Source: Collinsella sp. zg1085 (GTDB lineage Bacteria; Actinomycetota; Coriobacteriia; Coriobacteriales; Coriobacteriaceae). Taken from it: a DNA stretch of 64,000 bases. Below are positions 9,536 through 17,930 of the stretch, one piece after another. The notes under the pieces were generated by a model. It made no database searches. It was not told where the DNA came from and saw nothing but the letters and a program-made list of their open reading frames with translations. Positions within the stretch are counted from its first letter, which is position 1. Each line of letters opens with the position of its first letter. Where the stretch lies: positions 1,240,001 through 1,304,000 of the forward strand of contig NZ_CP076545.1 of the NCBI RefSeq assembly GCF_018889955.1, written 5' to 3'. The position numbers were made by a program, and so were the translations under genes.

Positions 9536-10606
9536 CTAAACCGAGCTGCTCAGAGGCTCTATACCCAAATGCGAAAACGCCGCTGTGGTTCCAAGACGCC
9601 CTTGCGGCGTGCGGATTATAAGACCTTGCTGTAACAAATACGGCTCATATACGTCTTCAAGCGTTGAAGGGTCTTCGCCTACAGCACTTGCTAACGTTGA
9701 AAGTCCCACAGCCTTGCCTCGGAAAGTCTTGCAGAGCGTTTCTAAAATACGTTTATCCATCCAGTCAAGCCCAAGCTCATCAATCTCAAAAAACCTTAGA
9801 GCCTCTTGTGTAATGCCTTGCTCTATACGCCCACTACCACGTACCTGCGCATAATCACGCACACGTTTAAGCAAGCGATTTGCAAGACGCGGCGTACCGC
9901 GTGAGCGAGATGCAATCTCTTGAGCTGCCTGAGCATCTATCATGACCCCTAAAATAGAGGCGGAGCGCGTAACAATCTGAGCCAAATCTGAGACATTGTA
10001 ATAATCGAGACGAAACGCAATACCAAAACGATCTCGCAGGGGTCCGGTGAGCATACCAGAGCGTGTAGTAGCTCCAACTAAGGTGAAATGTGGAATCTCA
10101 AGACGTATAGAGCGAGCTGCAGGGCCTTTGCCAATCACAATATCGAGCGCAAAGTCTTCCATGGCAGGATAGAGCACCTCTTCAACGGAGCGATTCAAAC
10201 GATGAATCTCATCAATAAAAAGGACATCACCTGCTTGTAAATTTGTCAGAATTGCTGCAAGATCTCCCGTTCGCTCAATAGCTGGACCAGACGTTGTTTT
10301 AATCTGTGCACCAAGCTCGTGGGCAACAACCGTCGCAAGGGTTGTTTTTCCCAAACCCGGAGGGCCTGAAAAAATAACGTGGTCTAGGCTTTCATTTCGG
10401 TCTTGAGCGGCTTGAATAAGAATACGCAAACTTTGCTTTATGTGCTCTTGCCCGCAGTAATCATCAAGCAACTGGGGACGCAGTGTGCGTTCAACATCTA
10501 AATCTTCATGGCTAAGCTCAGCATCAACGAGACGCGCTTCGGTTTTATCATGCTTCTGCGAGCTTTGATCGGCCCACAAATCTTCATGTTGATCAACTTC
10601 CCACAT
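9536..10606 (-). CDS. ruvB: Holliday junction branch migration helicase RuvB
   Basis: A 356-residue AAA+ motor of the RuvAB complex, which drives branch migration of Holliday junctions. It has Walker [10 protein letters not shown], Walker B DEIHR, sensor 1 LVGATTRSG and the arginine-finger segment GPLRDRFG, then a winged-helix C-terminal domain. Last gene of a ruvC-ruvA-ruvB operon; its ATG overlaps the ruvA stop by one base. Confidence 0.98.
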   Translation of the reverse strand: MWEVDQHEDLWADQSSQKHDKTEARLVDAELSHEDLDVERTLRPQLLDDYCGQEHIKQSLRILIQAAQDRNESLDHVIFSGPPGLGKTTLATVVAHELGAQIKTTSGPAIERTGDLAAILTNLQAGDVLFIDEIHRLNRSVEEVLYPAMEDFALDIVIGKGPAARSIRLEIPHFTLVGATTRSGMLTGPLRDRFGIAFRLDYYNVSDLAQIVTRSASILGVMIDAQAAQEIASRSRGTPRLANRLLKRVRDYAQVRGSGRIEQGITQEALRFFEIDELGLDWMDKRILETLCKTFRGKAVGLSTLASAVGEDPSTLEDVYEPYLLQQGLIIRTPQGRLGTTAAFSHLGIEPLSSSV

Positions 10607-11220
10607 TATGCGTCCATTCCCAGCCGCTTCAAGGCTGTTGTAAGCATCTCTTCAACACGCTGCTGCTCAGAAACACCCTCAAGTGCAAGGTCTGCCTCTT
10701 GCAGCAAAAATCCCATAGATAATAAAGCGGCACGTGCATCAGAGCGAGCGTCTGAGTTGAGCGCAAAGCTAACCGATTCTTGTCCAGAGACAGGAGCTGA
10801 TGCTTGGCTTAAATTATCTTGAGCCAGTACGCCCTTCAGTTCTAGTATAAGGCGCTGTGCAGTCTTTTTTCCAATGCCAGACACTGCCGACATACTCGCG
10901 TCATCTTGCGACAAGATAATTTGAAACAGCTGCGGAACACTATATTTTGAAAGAATAGCCAAGGCTAAACGCGGTCCTACTTTTGAAACAGAAATAAGAC
11001 GGTCAAACATGGTGCGCTCGTCTTTGCTATAAAATCCGTATAAATTGATTGCGTCCTCACGCACCACCATACGGCAAAAGAGCCTACACGACTCATGAAG
11101 AGTAGGCAACGCTGCAGCTGTAGTTGCAGAAATACCCAGTTCATAGCCTACACCCGCAACATCTACTAATGCCATACTTGGACTTGACTCAACTAAGATT
11201 CCGCTCAACATTGAAATCAT
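10606..11220 (-). CDS. ruvA: Holliday junction DNA-binding protein RuvA
   Basis: A 204-residue RuvA with an N-terminal OB fold ([31 protein letters not shown]), tandem helix-hairpin-helix motifs ([13 protein letters not shown] and [18 protein letters not shown]), and a C-terminal domain III ([15 protein letters not shown]) that contacts RuvB. Sits between ruvC (16 bp away) and ruvB (1-bp overlap). Confidence 0.97.
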   Translation of the reverse strand: MISMLSGILVESSPSMALVDVAGVGYELGISATTAAALPTLHESCRLFCRMVVREDAINLYGFYSKDERTMFDRLISVSKVGPRLALAILSKYSVPQLFQIILSQDDASMSAVSGIGKKTAQRLILELKGVLAQDNLSQASAPVSGQESVSFALNSDARSDARAALLSMGFLLQEADLALEGVSEQQRVEEMLTTALKRLGMDA

Positions 11221-11236
11221 ATAAACCCCCTATCAA

Positions 11237-11731
11237 CTATATACGTTCACTCACTCGCGCGGTCTGCCGTACATGCGCATGACATATTGCACAAGCCAAG
11301 GCATCTGCCGCATGGTCGGGGTGCGGGTCGTGGTCGAGCTGTAATAGGTTTCTTACCATAAAGATAACTTGGTTTTTATCGGCCGCGCCCGTACCAACAA
11401 CCGCCTGTTTAATCTGCATGGGCGTATATTCGCCCACCTCTACCCCGCACAGCGAACAGGAGACAAGTGCGGCGCCGCGGGCATGAGCTGTTGGAATGGC
11501 CGACTTGGTGTTAACGCCAAAAAAGATGCCCTCAATTGCCGCTTCTTCAGGGTGATAACGCTCAACAACCTGGGAGATGTCATCAGCGATATGGCGAAGC
11601 CGTACTGTAAGCGGACTATGAGCAGCAGTTTCAATGCAACCATATGCGCGACAACGCACCATGCCTAGGCGCTCCTCAACAATGCCCCAACCGGTATGTG
11701 CTAAACCTGGATCAATGCCCAGTATAACCAT
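11237..11731 (-). CDS. ruvC: Holliday junction resolvase RuvC
   Basis: A 164-residue RNase H-fold endonuclease that cuts Holliday junctions. It begins ILGIDPGLAHTGWG, with the first catalytic Asp, and has AIEGIFFGVN with the second acidic residue and HPDHAADALACAICH with the C-terminal acidic pair. First gene of the ruvCAB operon. Confidence 0.97.
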   Translation of the reverse strand: MVILGIDPGLAHTGWGIVEERLGMVRCRAYGCIETAAHSPLTVRLRHIADDISQVVERYHPEEAAIEGIFFGVNTKSAIPTAHARGAALVSCSLCGVEVGEYTPMQIKQAVVGTGAADKNQVIFMVRNLLQLDHDPHPDHAADALACAICHAHVRQTARVSERI

Positions 11732-11809
11732 CTTGCCTCCAACATATTACGAACGTTTGTTCTATAATAGCATAGAGGTGTTGCTTTCAGAAGGTTTTTC
11801 AAAAACTCA

Positions 11810-13777
11810 CTAATTCAGCGAGAAAAACGGAACCATACCCATATGTGGCATTGGCACACCTTGCTCGCTACCGCGTTGGGGCGATTCCTGACCCTGCCGC
11901 AAGGCATCGCGAAATTGTTGTTCCATGCGTGCACGGTCCTCGTGACTTCCCCATGCACCCGCTTCTTCACTCATCTGTTGCAACTCATCACGTGAAATGC
12001 CAAAAAAGCTACTCATAAGGTCTAAAACTTCGCGCTGCATACGCTCTACCGCATCACTCCCAAGCTCTTCAAAACGCTTGCTTTCTGCTTCTGCTAAATC
12101 ACGCGCACGGCGGGCGGGCATTCCAGAGCGTCCCAAATCTACCCAGTTCAGATGCAATGGCCAGCTCCGCTCAGAAAAAGGACGGGTTGAAAACATCGGA
12201 GTTAAGGGTAAACGCTCACGTACTGCCTCACCACGCGCAACCAGATGAAGGAGCATTGACACCTCTGCATAGCTTTCTGGCGTGCTGAGCACTTCATCAA
12301 GCGAGCTGCCCTCATCAATATGTTTATGCAATACTGTTAGCACCTCTTGAGGTGCTAGGCCTTTCATAAGCCGCGCAATACGTTTTAACTCTTTGTCATT
12401 CGTGCCATATACCTGAACGGCACGCTGAACAAGTGCGTTAGTAATTTGCTCAATATTTTTGCCGCTCTCAATACGGCCAGGAGCAACTGGGCGCATATGC
12501 GCACGATATTGAGCTACATACATGCACTCAACAAGCGACAAATCTCCAAGCGGTGCCATATATGCGGGGTCAACACTTGCCTCTACTATAAGCGCAGCAT
12601 GCGTTTTTGTAAGCGCTGAAAGCATGTACATATGCCTTTGACGTGCAAATTGTTCAAAAGCATGCGCCATATGCGCTTCCCGCATCAAAACTTGCTGCTT
12701 CATACTCAAGCCTTGCAATGCCTCTTGATTGTGCGGCTCACCCTCAAGTACATGAAGCTGGATATGGTACGCTGCGGCAAGCTGCTGAATAATTGCAAAT
12801 TCGCGCTCAGCGCGTGCTTGTTCGGTTTTTGTCCGAATACCCTGCGGTTTGAAATACACGCCAGACACCTTGCGCGGCCCTAAGGCTTGTACAGCAATAT
12901 CCAAAAGCAAGGCATGCGGTAGTTGCGCCTTCAATGGAAGAACCACTTGACTAAAGCCCGCTGCATCTACCGATTCTCGCAGTGACAGACACAAACCTTC
13001 CCAAATAAGCTCTTCATGAATCCATTCAGGCGTTTTATAAGGTATATGAGATGCTTGTGGAATACCCGGTTGTATATCGTGAAGAATAAGGTCTTCCCTG
13101 CAGCTTTGAGCAACTGCCACGGGTTCACCCGTATGATCCAAAATAAAACTACCACCAGCATAAAGCACATCATCATATGCCCCAACGGGCGCTACGTGAG
13201 CAAGCCACAATTGTTCATCCTGAACTAACTGCACAAGCTCTGTGTCTGAAAGACCAGAAATGCCAATCGACAGTGGGTCTTCAAGACGCATAGGATTGAT
13301 TTGAAATTGAATAATGAGGTCAACGTCATGTTGAATCTCATGAATATCATGAATGGCATCAACGGTAAGCGCTACGCGAACATCATCAAGGTCAAACACA
13401 GGCGGCGCCCACAAATCCATAGGGGTGTTTTCGCGACGCAAACGCGCTGTTAAGCGAAGAGGAATAACCCGACCTTCCTTGAGCAGAAAGAGCTCCAGCA
13501 TGTGTACACCCTCAATTGCAAGGGCAGCAGGAATAATGCATGCAAGACCTAAAGGCTCAAGCTCGTGAGCAATATCCTCAAAGGCCAGCAGCAGATGGTG
13601 CTCAAAGTTATCGTATTCGAGCAAACTGCCAGGAACTACGCCCGAGAACAATGGAGCCGGAATGCATAAAACAGTTGCGCCTTGCTCGTGCGCCAGGCGT
13701 GCCTGTTTAACGATACGCTCACTGATGGCGTCGATGTCACCAATGTGCATATGTATTTGTGCTATAGCCAGCTTCAT
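11810..13777 (-). CDS. NadE-like protein (nitrilase plus NAD-synthetase fold) lacking catalytic motifs
   Basis: A 655-residue protein whose length and order of regions match glutamine-dependent NAD synthetase: an N-terminal carbon-nitrogen-hydrolase-like region (residues 1-265) and a C-terminal NAD-synthetase-like region (about 275-575). The catalytic signatures are missing. FPEL-type Glu reads IPAPLFSG, the ICEDIW-type Cys position reads LTVDAIHDI, and the pyrophosphatase loop SGGIDS reads LKAQLPHALLL. The frame is intact and codon use normal, so it is probably a repurposed or non-catalytic homologue rather than a pseudogene. ATG chosen with GGAG just upstream. An acidic/Gln-rich tail follows (about 580-655). 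Confidence 0.65.
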   Translation of the reverse strand: MKLAIAQIHMHIGDIDAISERIVKQARLAHEQGATVLCIPAPLFSGVVPGSLLEYDNFEHHLLLAFEDIAHELEPLGLACIIPAALAIEGVHMLELFLLKEGRVIPLRLTARLRRENTPMDLWAPPVFDLDDVRVALTVDAIHDIHEIQHDVDLIIQFQINPMRLEDPLSIGISGLSDTELVQLVQDEQLWLAHVAPVGAYDDVLYAGGSFILDHTGEPVAVAQSCREDLILHDIQPGIPQASHIPYKTPEWIHEELIWEGLCLSLRESVDAAGFSQVVLPLKAQLPHALLLDIAVQALGPRKVSGVYFKPQGIRTKTEQARAEREFAIIQQLAAAYHIQLHVLEGEPHNQEALQGLSMKQQVLMREAHMAHAFEQFARQRHMYMLSALTKTHAALIVEASVDPAYMAPLGDLSLVECMYVAQYRAHMRPVAPGRIESGKNIEQITNALVQRAVQVYGTNDKELKRIARLMKGLAPQEVLTVLHKHIDEGSSLDEVLSTPESYAEVSMLLHLVARGEAVRERLPLTPMFSTRPFSERSWPLHLNWVDLGRSGMPARRARDLAEAESKRFEELGSDAVERMQREVLDLMSSFFGISRDELQQMSEEAGAWGSHEDRARMEQQFRDALRQGQESPQRGSEQGVPMPHMGMVPFFSLN

Positions 13778-13847
13778 CGTCACTCCAAATAATCAAAAAA
13801 GGGTCGCCCATGCACAGGCGACCCCATCCCTTTTGAGCGATTAATCC

Positions 13848-14210
13848 TTAAAAGGTAGCCTTCCACAGACCATGAAGGTTGCAATACTCATAAACGGTAC
13901 CTGATTTAGCACCGCCTGCAAAGAAGGTGGCAGGGGTTTGACCCGGCTTGAGATAATGCACCTCAAGGCGACCATCAGCCTCAAGAGCAACCCACTGAAT
14001 AAAGTGCTCATCAAGCATAGGATGCTCAACCTCGCCAACAACAACATGAATAATGTTGCCGTCACGCTGAACTTCTATTGCGGGTACGTGCTTCTCGGTT
14101 GCACCGTCAGAAGTACCAGCCTCCAAAACCTCATATCCAGCAGGAGCAACAACCTCAGCTGCAGAAATTAATACCTCGCCAGTCTCAGTATTCTTTAAAA
14201 ATGTAGCCAT
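13848..14210 (-). CDS. Superoxide reductase (desulfoferrodoxin/neelaredoxin family)
   Basis: A 120-residue single-iron superoxide reductase that reduces superoxide to hydrogen peroxide. Visible active-site elements are EKHVP (the flexible Glu-Lys plus a His ligand), EHPMLDEH (two His) and YCNLHGLW (Cys and His ligands). There is no Cys-rich desulforedoxin domain, so it is the 1Fe type. Fits an anaerobe defending against oxygen exposure. AAAGGAT precedes the start. Confidence 0.92.
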   Translation of the reverse strand: MATFLKNTETGEVLISAAEVVAPAGYEVLEAGTSDGATEKHVPAIEVQRDGNIIHVVVGEVEHPMLDEHFIQWVALEADGRLEVHYLKPGQTPATFFAGGAKSGTVYEYCNLHGLWKATF

Positions 14211-14552
14211 AATGCATCGATCCTTTCAGATCACAGTGTACGAATGCGTTACTTATTATGCCCTAATTAGAGCACGCTAAGCAGCGAGAAGTCATTAACA
14301 TTAATGCGTCAAATGCTAGTCAAAATGTCACGGCACTTAACACGAGGGCAACGACAAAGATATAGGCAGAAAGCATATAAGAATTCGCCCTCTTTTCCCA
14401 GGTAGCATCCCATAAATCATAGCTTAAAGTCGTTTCTCTCCGACTTCGCTATAGGCAAGAATCAAAAATCGAATCATGTTTTGAGTGTCTATAGCCATGA
14501 CCATATTAGGTAGTACTTTGCATGGATACGCTGAAGCGAGGTTTTATACGCA
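14211..14552. other. Gene-free interval at the left edge of the TA island
   Basis: No plausible coding frame or RNA gene is seen. The segment ends in the left direct repeat. A short AATCGAATCAT string near 14470 recurs near 17573 upstream of the right repeat, hinting at older, eroded homology. Confidence 0.4.
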
Positions 14553-14653
14553 GATAAACGACAAACGGAACAGCTTGCAAGGGATCCGGCGCTCTAATCG
14601 CGAAAGATGTAACAAGGTGTTCCGATGAACCAAATTATATGCAAAACAAGACT
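14553..14653 (+). repeat. Direct repeat, left copy (101 bp, paired with 17659-17759)
   Basis: Ungapped match to 17659-17759 with six mismatches over 101 bp by eye. It includes an AAGGTG ribosome site and the first codons of a small ORF (MNQII). The two copies are in the same orientation and flank the toxin-antitoxin region. Confidence 0.9.
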
Positions 14654-14800
14654 GGCTGCAAGCGATATTGTTCGCGCACCGCCAACACATGTGTGCCTGC
14701 TCGAATAGGGAAATACCTCGGAAACAGTGATTAGCACTCTTGCTCACAAAAAGTGTCAACGTGAGCGCATATACGCCCAAGACCATCATTTCAAACTCAA
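14625..14800 (+). pseudogene. Degenerate copy of the Arg-rich small protein gene
   Basis: The frame starting at 14625 reads MNQIICKTRLAASDIVRAPP and then hits TAG at 14706. Reading through that stop it still aligns without gaps to the intact small protein at 17731: shared MNQII, KTRL, PPT and LAH blocks at identical spacing. Homology persists beyond the nucleotide repeat, which argues that this is a decayed coding gene rather than a regulatory repeat only. The 3' part runs into the toxin gene end. Confidence 0.6.
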
Positions 14801-15775
14801 TTACAAAAGAATCCCTTTTAACAGGCTAACAAATTCTGAGATATTAGAGTAGTAGTTGGGGTAAGCAAGACAAAGGTCATTGAGAGAGCCTGCTCTTGCC
14901 ATAAGATAGATTTTATTAGTTTGGTCTCCCTCAAGCTCGGTATATTTTGAGGCAGCGCGTATCTCATTTTCAGAATCATAAATGTCTAGCTTTATCAGTT
15001 GTTCATCTAAGTCCACACTTATCAAACAACTATCAGTACGCGATATCTGCTTTCTAGCATCATACATAACATACATAGAATTTACTGCTGCTCCAAGTTT
15101 ATCTAAAACCTGAAGCTGTTTATCGAGCATGCGCAGCTCATTGCGAGCTACACTTTCATTCTCAATACTATTATTTATAAGTTCAGAGCTAAGCTGAAAA
15201 TAACGCTTTTGATCAGTAGATCCTGAGCCAAATTTAAGATTTGCTTCAGAAATTAAATCATAGGTCTCAACTGCTGTTGCCCAGTAATGCTGTAAACGTG
15301 AACGGATTTGAACCTCAACTCTTAATCCTTCATATCCATAATCTGGACTATCGTGCCTGCAAATGATATGAATTCCTCTATAACCAGAATCTTTAGGTTT
15401 AGATATATAATCTATTTGTTTATAGAAATACTTAGTTTTCATAAGCTGCATGGCAATGGATTGTGCCTTATTATTATCAGAAACAATCAAACGACAGCCC
15501 GCTATATCATTTAATGTAGATAATTCAAAATGATAATCATCTCTTTTTAGTTTTCTAATAATAGTGTCTATACGCTTCAATCGACTTACAAGAATAGTGG
15601 AAGGGTCATGGTTACATAATCTTTCAAGCATAGCTAAAGACTCATGAAGTGGCTGAATATGTGCAGCTCGCCACTCACCAACTAACTTGTATGCTTCTAC
15701 CAATTCATCTTCATTAAGAAGGTCAGCAGCAATCTGGCGGCCGACCTTCTTAATACGCTGCTTAGAAATTCCCAC
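14801..15775 (-). CDS. RelA/SpoT-domain toxin (toxSAS type), partner of Panacea antitoxin
   Basis: A 324-residue protein with a single alarmone-synthetase domain at about residues 45-190 and no hydrolase, TGS or ACT domains. Motifs: SRLKRIDTIIRKLKRDD, LNDIAGCRLIVSD, DYISKPKDSGYRGIHIICR (the G-loop region) and VEVQIRSRLQHYWATAVE. A helical C-terminal extension of about 110 residues has no match I recognise. It follows a Panacea-domain gene by 7 bp. Stand-alone RelA/SpoT proteins paired with Panacea antitoxins are known toxSAS toxins that make toxic alarmones or pyrophosphorylate tRNA CCA ends. Which activity applies is not visible. It starts at GTG with no strong ribosome site, suggesting coupling to the antitoxin. 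Confidence 0.78.
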   Translation of the reverse strand: MGISKQRIKKVGRQIAADLLNEDELVEAYKLVGEWRAAHIQPLHESLAMLERLCNHDPSTILVSRLKRIDTIIRKLKRDDYHFELSTLNDIAGCRLIVSDNNKAQSIAMQLMKTKYFYKQIDYISKPKDSGYRGIHIICRHDSPDYGYEGLRVEVQIRSRLQHYWATAVETYDLISEANLKFGSGSTDQKRYFQLSSELINNSIENESVARNELRMLDKQLQVLDKLGAAVNSMYVMYDARKQISRTDSCLISVDLDEQLIKLDIYDSENEIRAASKYTELEGDQTNKIYLMARAGSLNDLCLAYPNYYSNISEFVSLLKGILL

Positions 15776-15782
15776 TTGAAGA

Positions 15783-16244
15783 CTAAGAAAAAATAGGATT
15801 AGAGCATGTTTTTGAACTGTAGAAATTCAAAATTGCATCAACTGTAATTACTCGATTCCCTCGTTCGTCCTCCAGCAGCCCTTCCCGCGCGTTAACCCAT
15901 GGGGCTTCGCTATGACTCAGCTCCCGTAGTTCTTCACCAGAGAATTCACCAAGTTTCGCAATGACGAAGCGCGCTGTTTCTTGCTCAGAGCAAGAAAGTT
16001 TGTTAAGCACTACAGACTCCTCAAGCTGAGCTTTACAAATCATATACTTTCCAGCGTGATGACGATAAAGATTCGGCGAGACCGGACCATTGACCCAGGC
16101 CTGAATCTCATCTTCAAACAGTGGTTTTCCATGTTTAACAAGATAGTATGCTTGAGTGTAAAACACTAACTTTTGGAGCTTCATGGTGGTCATACTACCA
16201 GTCTGCTCTAAAATAAATGCTGCAATATCTATTGAATTTACCAT
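15783..16244 (-). CDS. Panacea-domain (DUF4065, SocA-like) antitoxin
   Basis: A 153-residue Panacea/DUF4065 protein. Typical features are the N-terminal helix SIDIAAFILE, then TTMKLQKLVFYTQAYYLVKHGKPLFEDEIQAW, NGPVSPNLYRHH, and the C-terminal LRELSHSEAPWVNARE. Family members include SocA and the PanA antitoxins that neutralise diverse toxins by direct binding. AGGAGAGGAG precedes the ATG, a much stronger ribosome site than that of the downstream toxin, as expected if antitoxin must be in excess. A TATTAT -10-like box lies about 40 bp upstream. Confidence 0.88.
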   Translation of the reverse strand: MVNSIDIAAFILEQTGSMTTMKLQKLVFYTQAYYLVKHGKPLFEDEIQAWVNGPVSPNLYRHHAGKYMICKAQLEESVVLNKLSCSEQETARFVIAKLGEFSGEELRELSHSEAPWVNAREGLLEDERGNRVITVDAILNFYSSKTCSNPIFS

Positions 16245-16374
16245 GTCACTCCTCTCCTCTATTGATTAGTTATAATACAATCTTGCCCGTATTTGCCCAT
16301 AGCTATTTGTACATCTAAGAAATCAACATTCATCTTTAATTTCCACAGCCAAGCACTCATAGTAAAAGCTTAAA

Positions 16375-16404
16375 ATTAGCATTTAGCAGCCAGTAAATGC
16401 TAAT
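16375..16404 (-). terminator. Inverted repeat, terminator-like, at the end of a decayed gene
   Basis: ATTAGCATTTA, 8-nt loop, TAAATGCTAAT: perfect 11-bp stem. On the minus strand it overlaps the TAG of the gene fragment at 16400-16600 and is followed by TTTT, so it looks like that gene's original terminator. Confidence 0.6.
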
Positions 16405-16600
16405 CCGTACTCTGAAGCACGTCGTTATCGACAAGCACCACAGACTGAGCGCTCTTCATAATCTGTAACCCGCCGCGTACCTGCAGCAAACTTTTGCTAG
16501 AAAGCCTAGTATTCTTTTTCAAAATGTCGTAGGACTCATCGATACAGTCAGATACCCAGCGATTCTCGTATACGCTCTCTTCATTGACAATGCACCATAC
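16400..16600 (-). pseudogene. C-terminal fragment of an unrecognised gene
   Basis: The minus strand reads an open frame from about 16600 to a TAG at 16400-16402, ending in MKSAQSVVLVDNDVLQSTD and containing YENRWVSDCIDESYDILKK. Upstream the frame is closed by a stop, but an adjacent frame continues protein-like sequence (KYGLAPVCTAVIG), suggesting a frameshifted remnant. No start codon with a ribosome site is seen. Family not recognised. The remainder of 16245-16798 shows nothing else but the phd operator. Confidence 0.4.
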
Positions 16601-16754
16601 CTATCACAGCAGTACATACAGGAGCTAATCCATATTTCGATCTTGACCATGGAGCGTATTCTGCTAATCGCTAACGTACTATTGTTAGGGTTAAATGAAA
16701 CGGCAAACGGTATGGACACGTGTTTTATATCTCTCAACAGCCAATTAAAACAGA

Positions 16755-16790
16755 CCTATATAATAGCTATAATTCTAGCTATTATATAGG
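16755..16790. promoter_or_regulatory. Perfect inverted repeat operator overlapping the phd ribosome site
   Basis: CCTATATAATAGCTA, spacer TAATTC, TAGCTATTATATAGG: 15-bp perfect arms. It contains a TATAAT-like box, and its right end forms part of the AGGAGG ribosome site of phd. Phd-type antitoxins autorepress by binding such palindromes, so this is the likely operator. Confidence 0.8.
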
Positions 16791-16798
16791 AGGTCAAA

Positions 16799-17011
16799 AT
16801 GGCAGTATTGACGATGGGACTCGCAGAGGCAAAAAACAACTTCTCACGCGTGACGGCAGAGGTAAACAGAACCGGTAGGTCAGTCACCATCTTGAAAAAT
16901 AACAAACCTTGGGTTGTCATCCAGCCAGCTCAGAAAATCGACAATGCCATAGACGTGGCTGTGAATTTCATGGACGAATATGCTGATGTGTTCAAAGAGC
17001 TCGCTAAATGA
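16799..17011 (+). CDS. Phd/YefM-family antitoxin
   Basis: A 70-residue Phd/YefM-type antitoxin. The N-terminal DNA-binding fold shows LTMGLAEAKNNFSRVTAEV and SVTILKNNKPWVVIQP; the short acidic C-terminus (VNFMDEYADVFKELAK) is the expected toxin-binding helix. AGGAGG lies 8 bp upstream. Its TGA overlaps the ATG of the following doc-like frame. It appears intact although its toxin is broken. Confidence 0.88.
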   Translation: MAVLTMGLAEAKNNFSRVTAEVNRTGRSVTILKNNKPWVVIQPAQKIDNAIDVAVNFMDEYADVFKELAK

Positions 17012-17390
17012 ACGTCCTGTCCTACTCTAAGGAAAAAGCCTCGCCATCCATACAGAGATAATCAAACGATTTGGCGGACTTGATGGCTTGCGCGACGAAG
17101 GACTTCTTGACTCGGCACTGGCGCAATCGTTCCAAACTTTTGGCGGTACAGATATGTACCCAAGTGTCATCGATAAAACATGTTGATACGTTTTTGGCAT
17201 CATATCTAATCACCCATTTATCGATGGCAACAAGAGAGCGGGCGCTGCCCTGCTTGGTGCTTATCTCAGGATGTGCGGCATTAATTTTAGACCTGACCAT
17301 ACAACTTTCCTCAAGATTATGCTGGGTGTTGCTGATGGGTTGGTAAGTTATGAAACGTTCGTCGAGTGGGTCAAAAGCGTAATAGTTTGA
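17008..17390 (+). pseudogene. Broken Doc/Fic-family toxin (frameshift plus in-frame TGA)
   Basis: The ATG overlaps the phd stop and reads MNVLSYSKEKA, then loses one base near 17043. The +1-shifted frame continues LAIHTEIIKRFGGLDGLRDE, meets TGA at 17184-17186 inside KTC-stop-YVFGII, and goes on through NHPFIDGNKRAGAALLGAYL to a TGA at 17388. HPFIDGNKR is the Fic/Doc active-site motif, complete at the residue level. Two independent lesions indicate loss of function. Intact Doc phosphorylates EF-Tu. Confidence 0.85.
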
Positions 17391-17658
17391 GACACTCCTC
17401 GACCTGAGGCATATCCATAAGCTCGTTAGCAAGTCATTTGCCCTGGGTATTGAGAAGACGCTAGACCCCTGTATCTCCGCTCCGGCATTCTCGCGGCTTT
17501 CCGTATTGTTATCTGATATTCCGAAATACACTGAAAACGCGTCGCTTGGAGCACAGAGGCAAAATCAAAATAATCGAATCATATAAATTTACTATAAATA
17601 AAGTAACTTAGAAAGCTATATCAAACGCGCTCTTGCAGCTCACGCTGTTCTTTTCTGG
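17391..17658. other. Gene-free interval at the right edge of the TA island
   Basis: No supported gene. AT-rich toward 17590-17620, where the promoter of the downstream surface-protein cluster may lie. No clear terminator or attachment site seen. Confidence 0.35.
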
Positions 17659-17759
17659 GATAAACAACAAACGGAACAACTTGCAAGGGATCCGGCGCTC
17701 TTATCGCGAAAGATATTACAAGGTGTTCCGATGAACCAAATTATACGCAAAACAAGACT
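17659..17759 (+). repeat. Direct repeat, right copy (101 bp, paired with 14553-14653)
   Basis: Six mismatches to the left copy over 101 bp, no gaps. It carries the AAGGTG ribosome site and the start of the intact Arg-rich small ORF. Confidence 0.9.
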
Positions 17760-17919
17760 TCTTGCAAGAGGCAAAAAGCGAGACCCGCCAACACGCGCGC
17801 GTCTGCGTGATAGTGGACATACCGCGCGAGCAGCCGCTCGCGCTCTTGCGCATGAAACACATAGACGCACGCGCACGCGAGCACGCACCCACACCCAACA
17901 CCTGAGGCCCAATCGATAA
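17731..17919 (+). CDS. Small Arg-rich protein upstream of the adhesin operon, unknown
   Basis: A 62-residue very basic protein, starting MNQIIRKTRLLARGKKRDPP and ending in a stretch of alternating Arg, Thr, Ala and His. AAGGTG precedes the ATG. Ungapped residue-level similarity to the decayed copy at 14625 supports real coding. No signal peptide or membrane segment. It could be a nucleic-acid-binding microprotein or a leader peptide whose Arg-rich translation controls the downstream operon; neither is shown. Not recognised as a known family. Confidence 0.5.
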   Translation: MNQIIRKTRLLARGKKRDPPTRARLRDSGHTARAAARALAHETHRRTRTRARTHTQHLRPNR

Positions 17920-17930
17920 GGAGTTTGTAC

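Noticed and set aside
17022-17531. A 169-codon minus-strand frame
   Set aside because: It is antisense to the doc remnant, whose residues match the Fic/Doc family; no ribosome site was seen.
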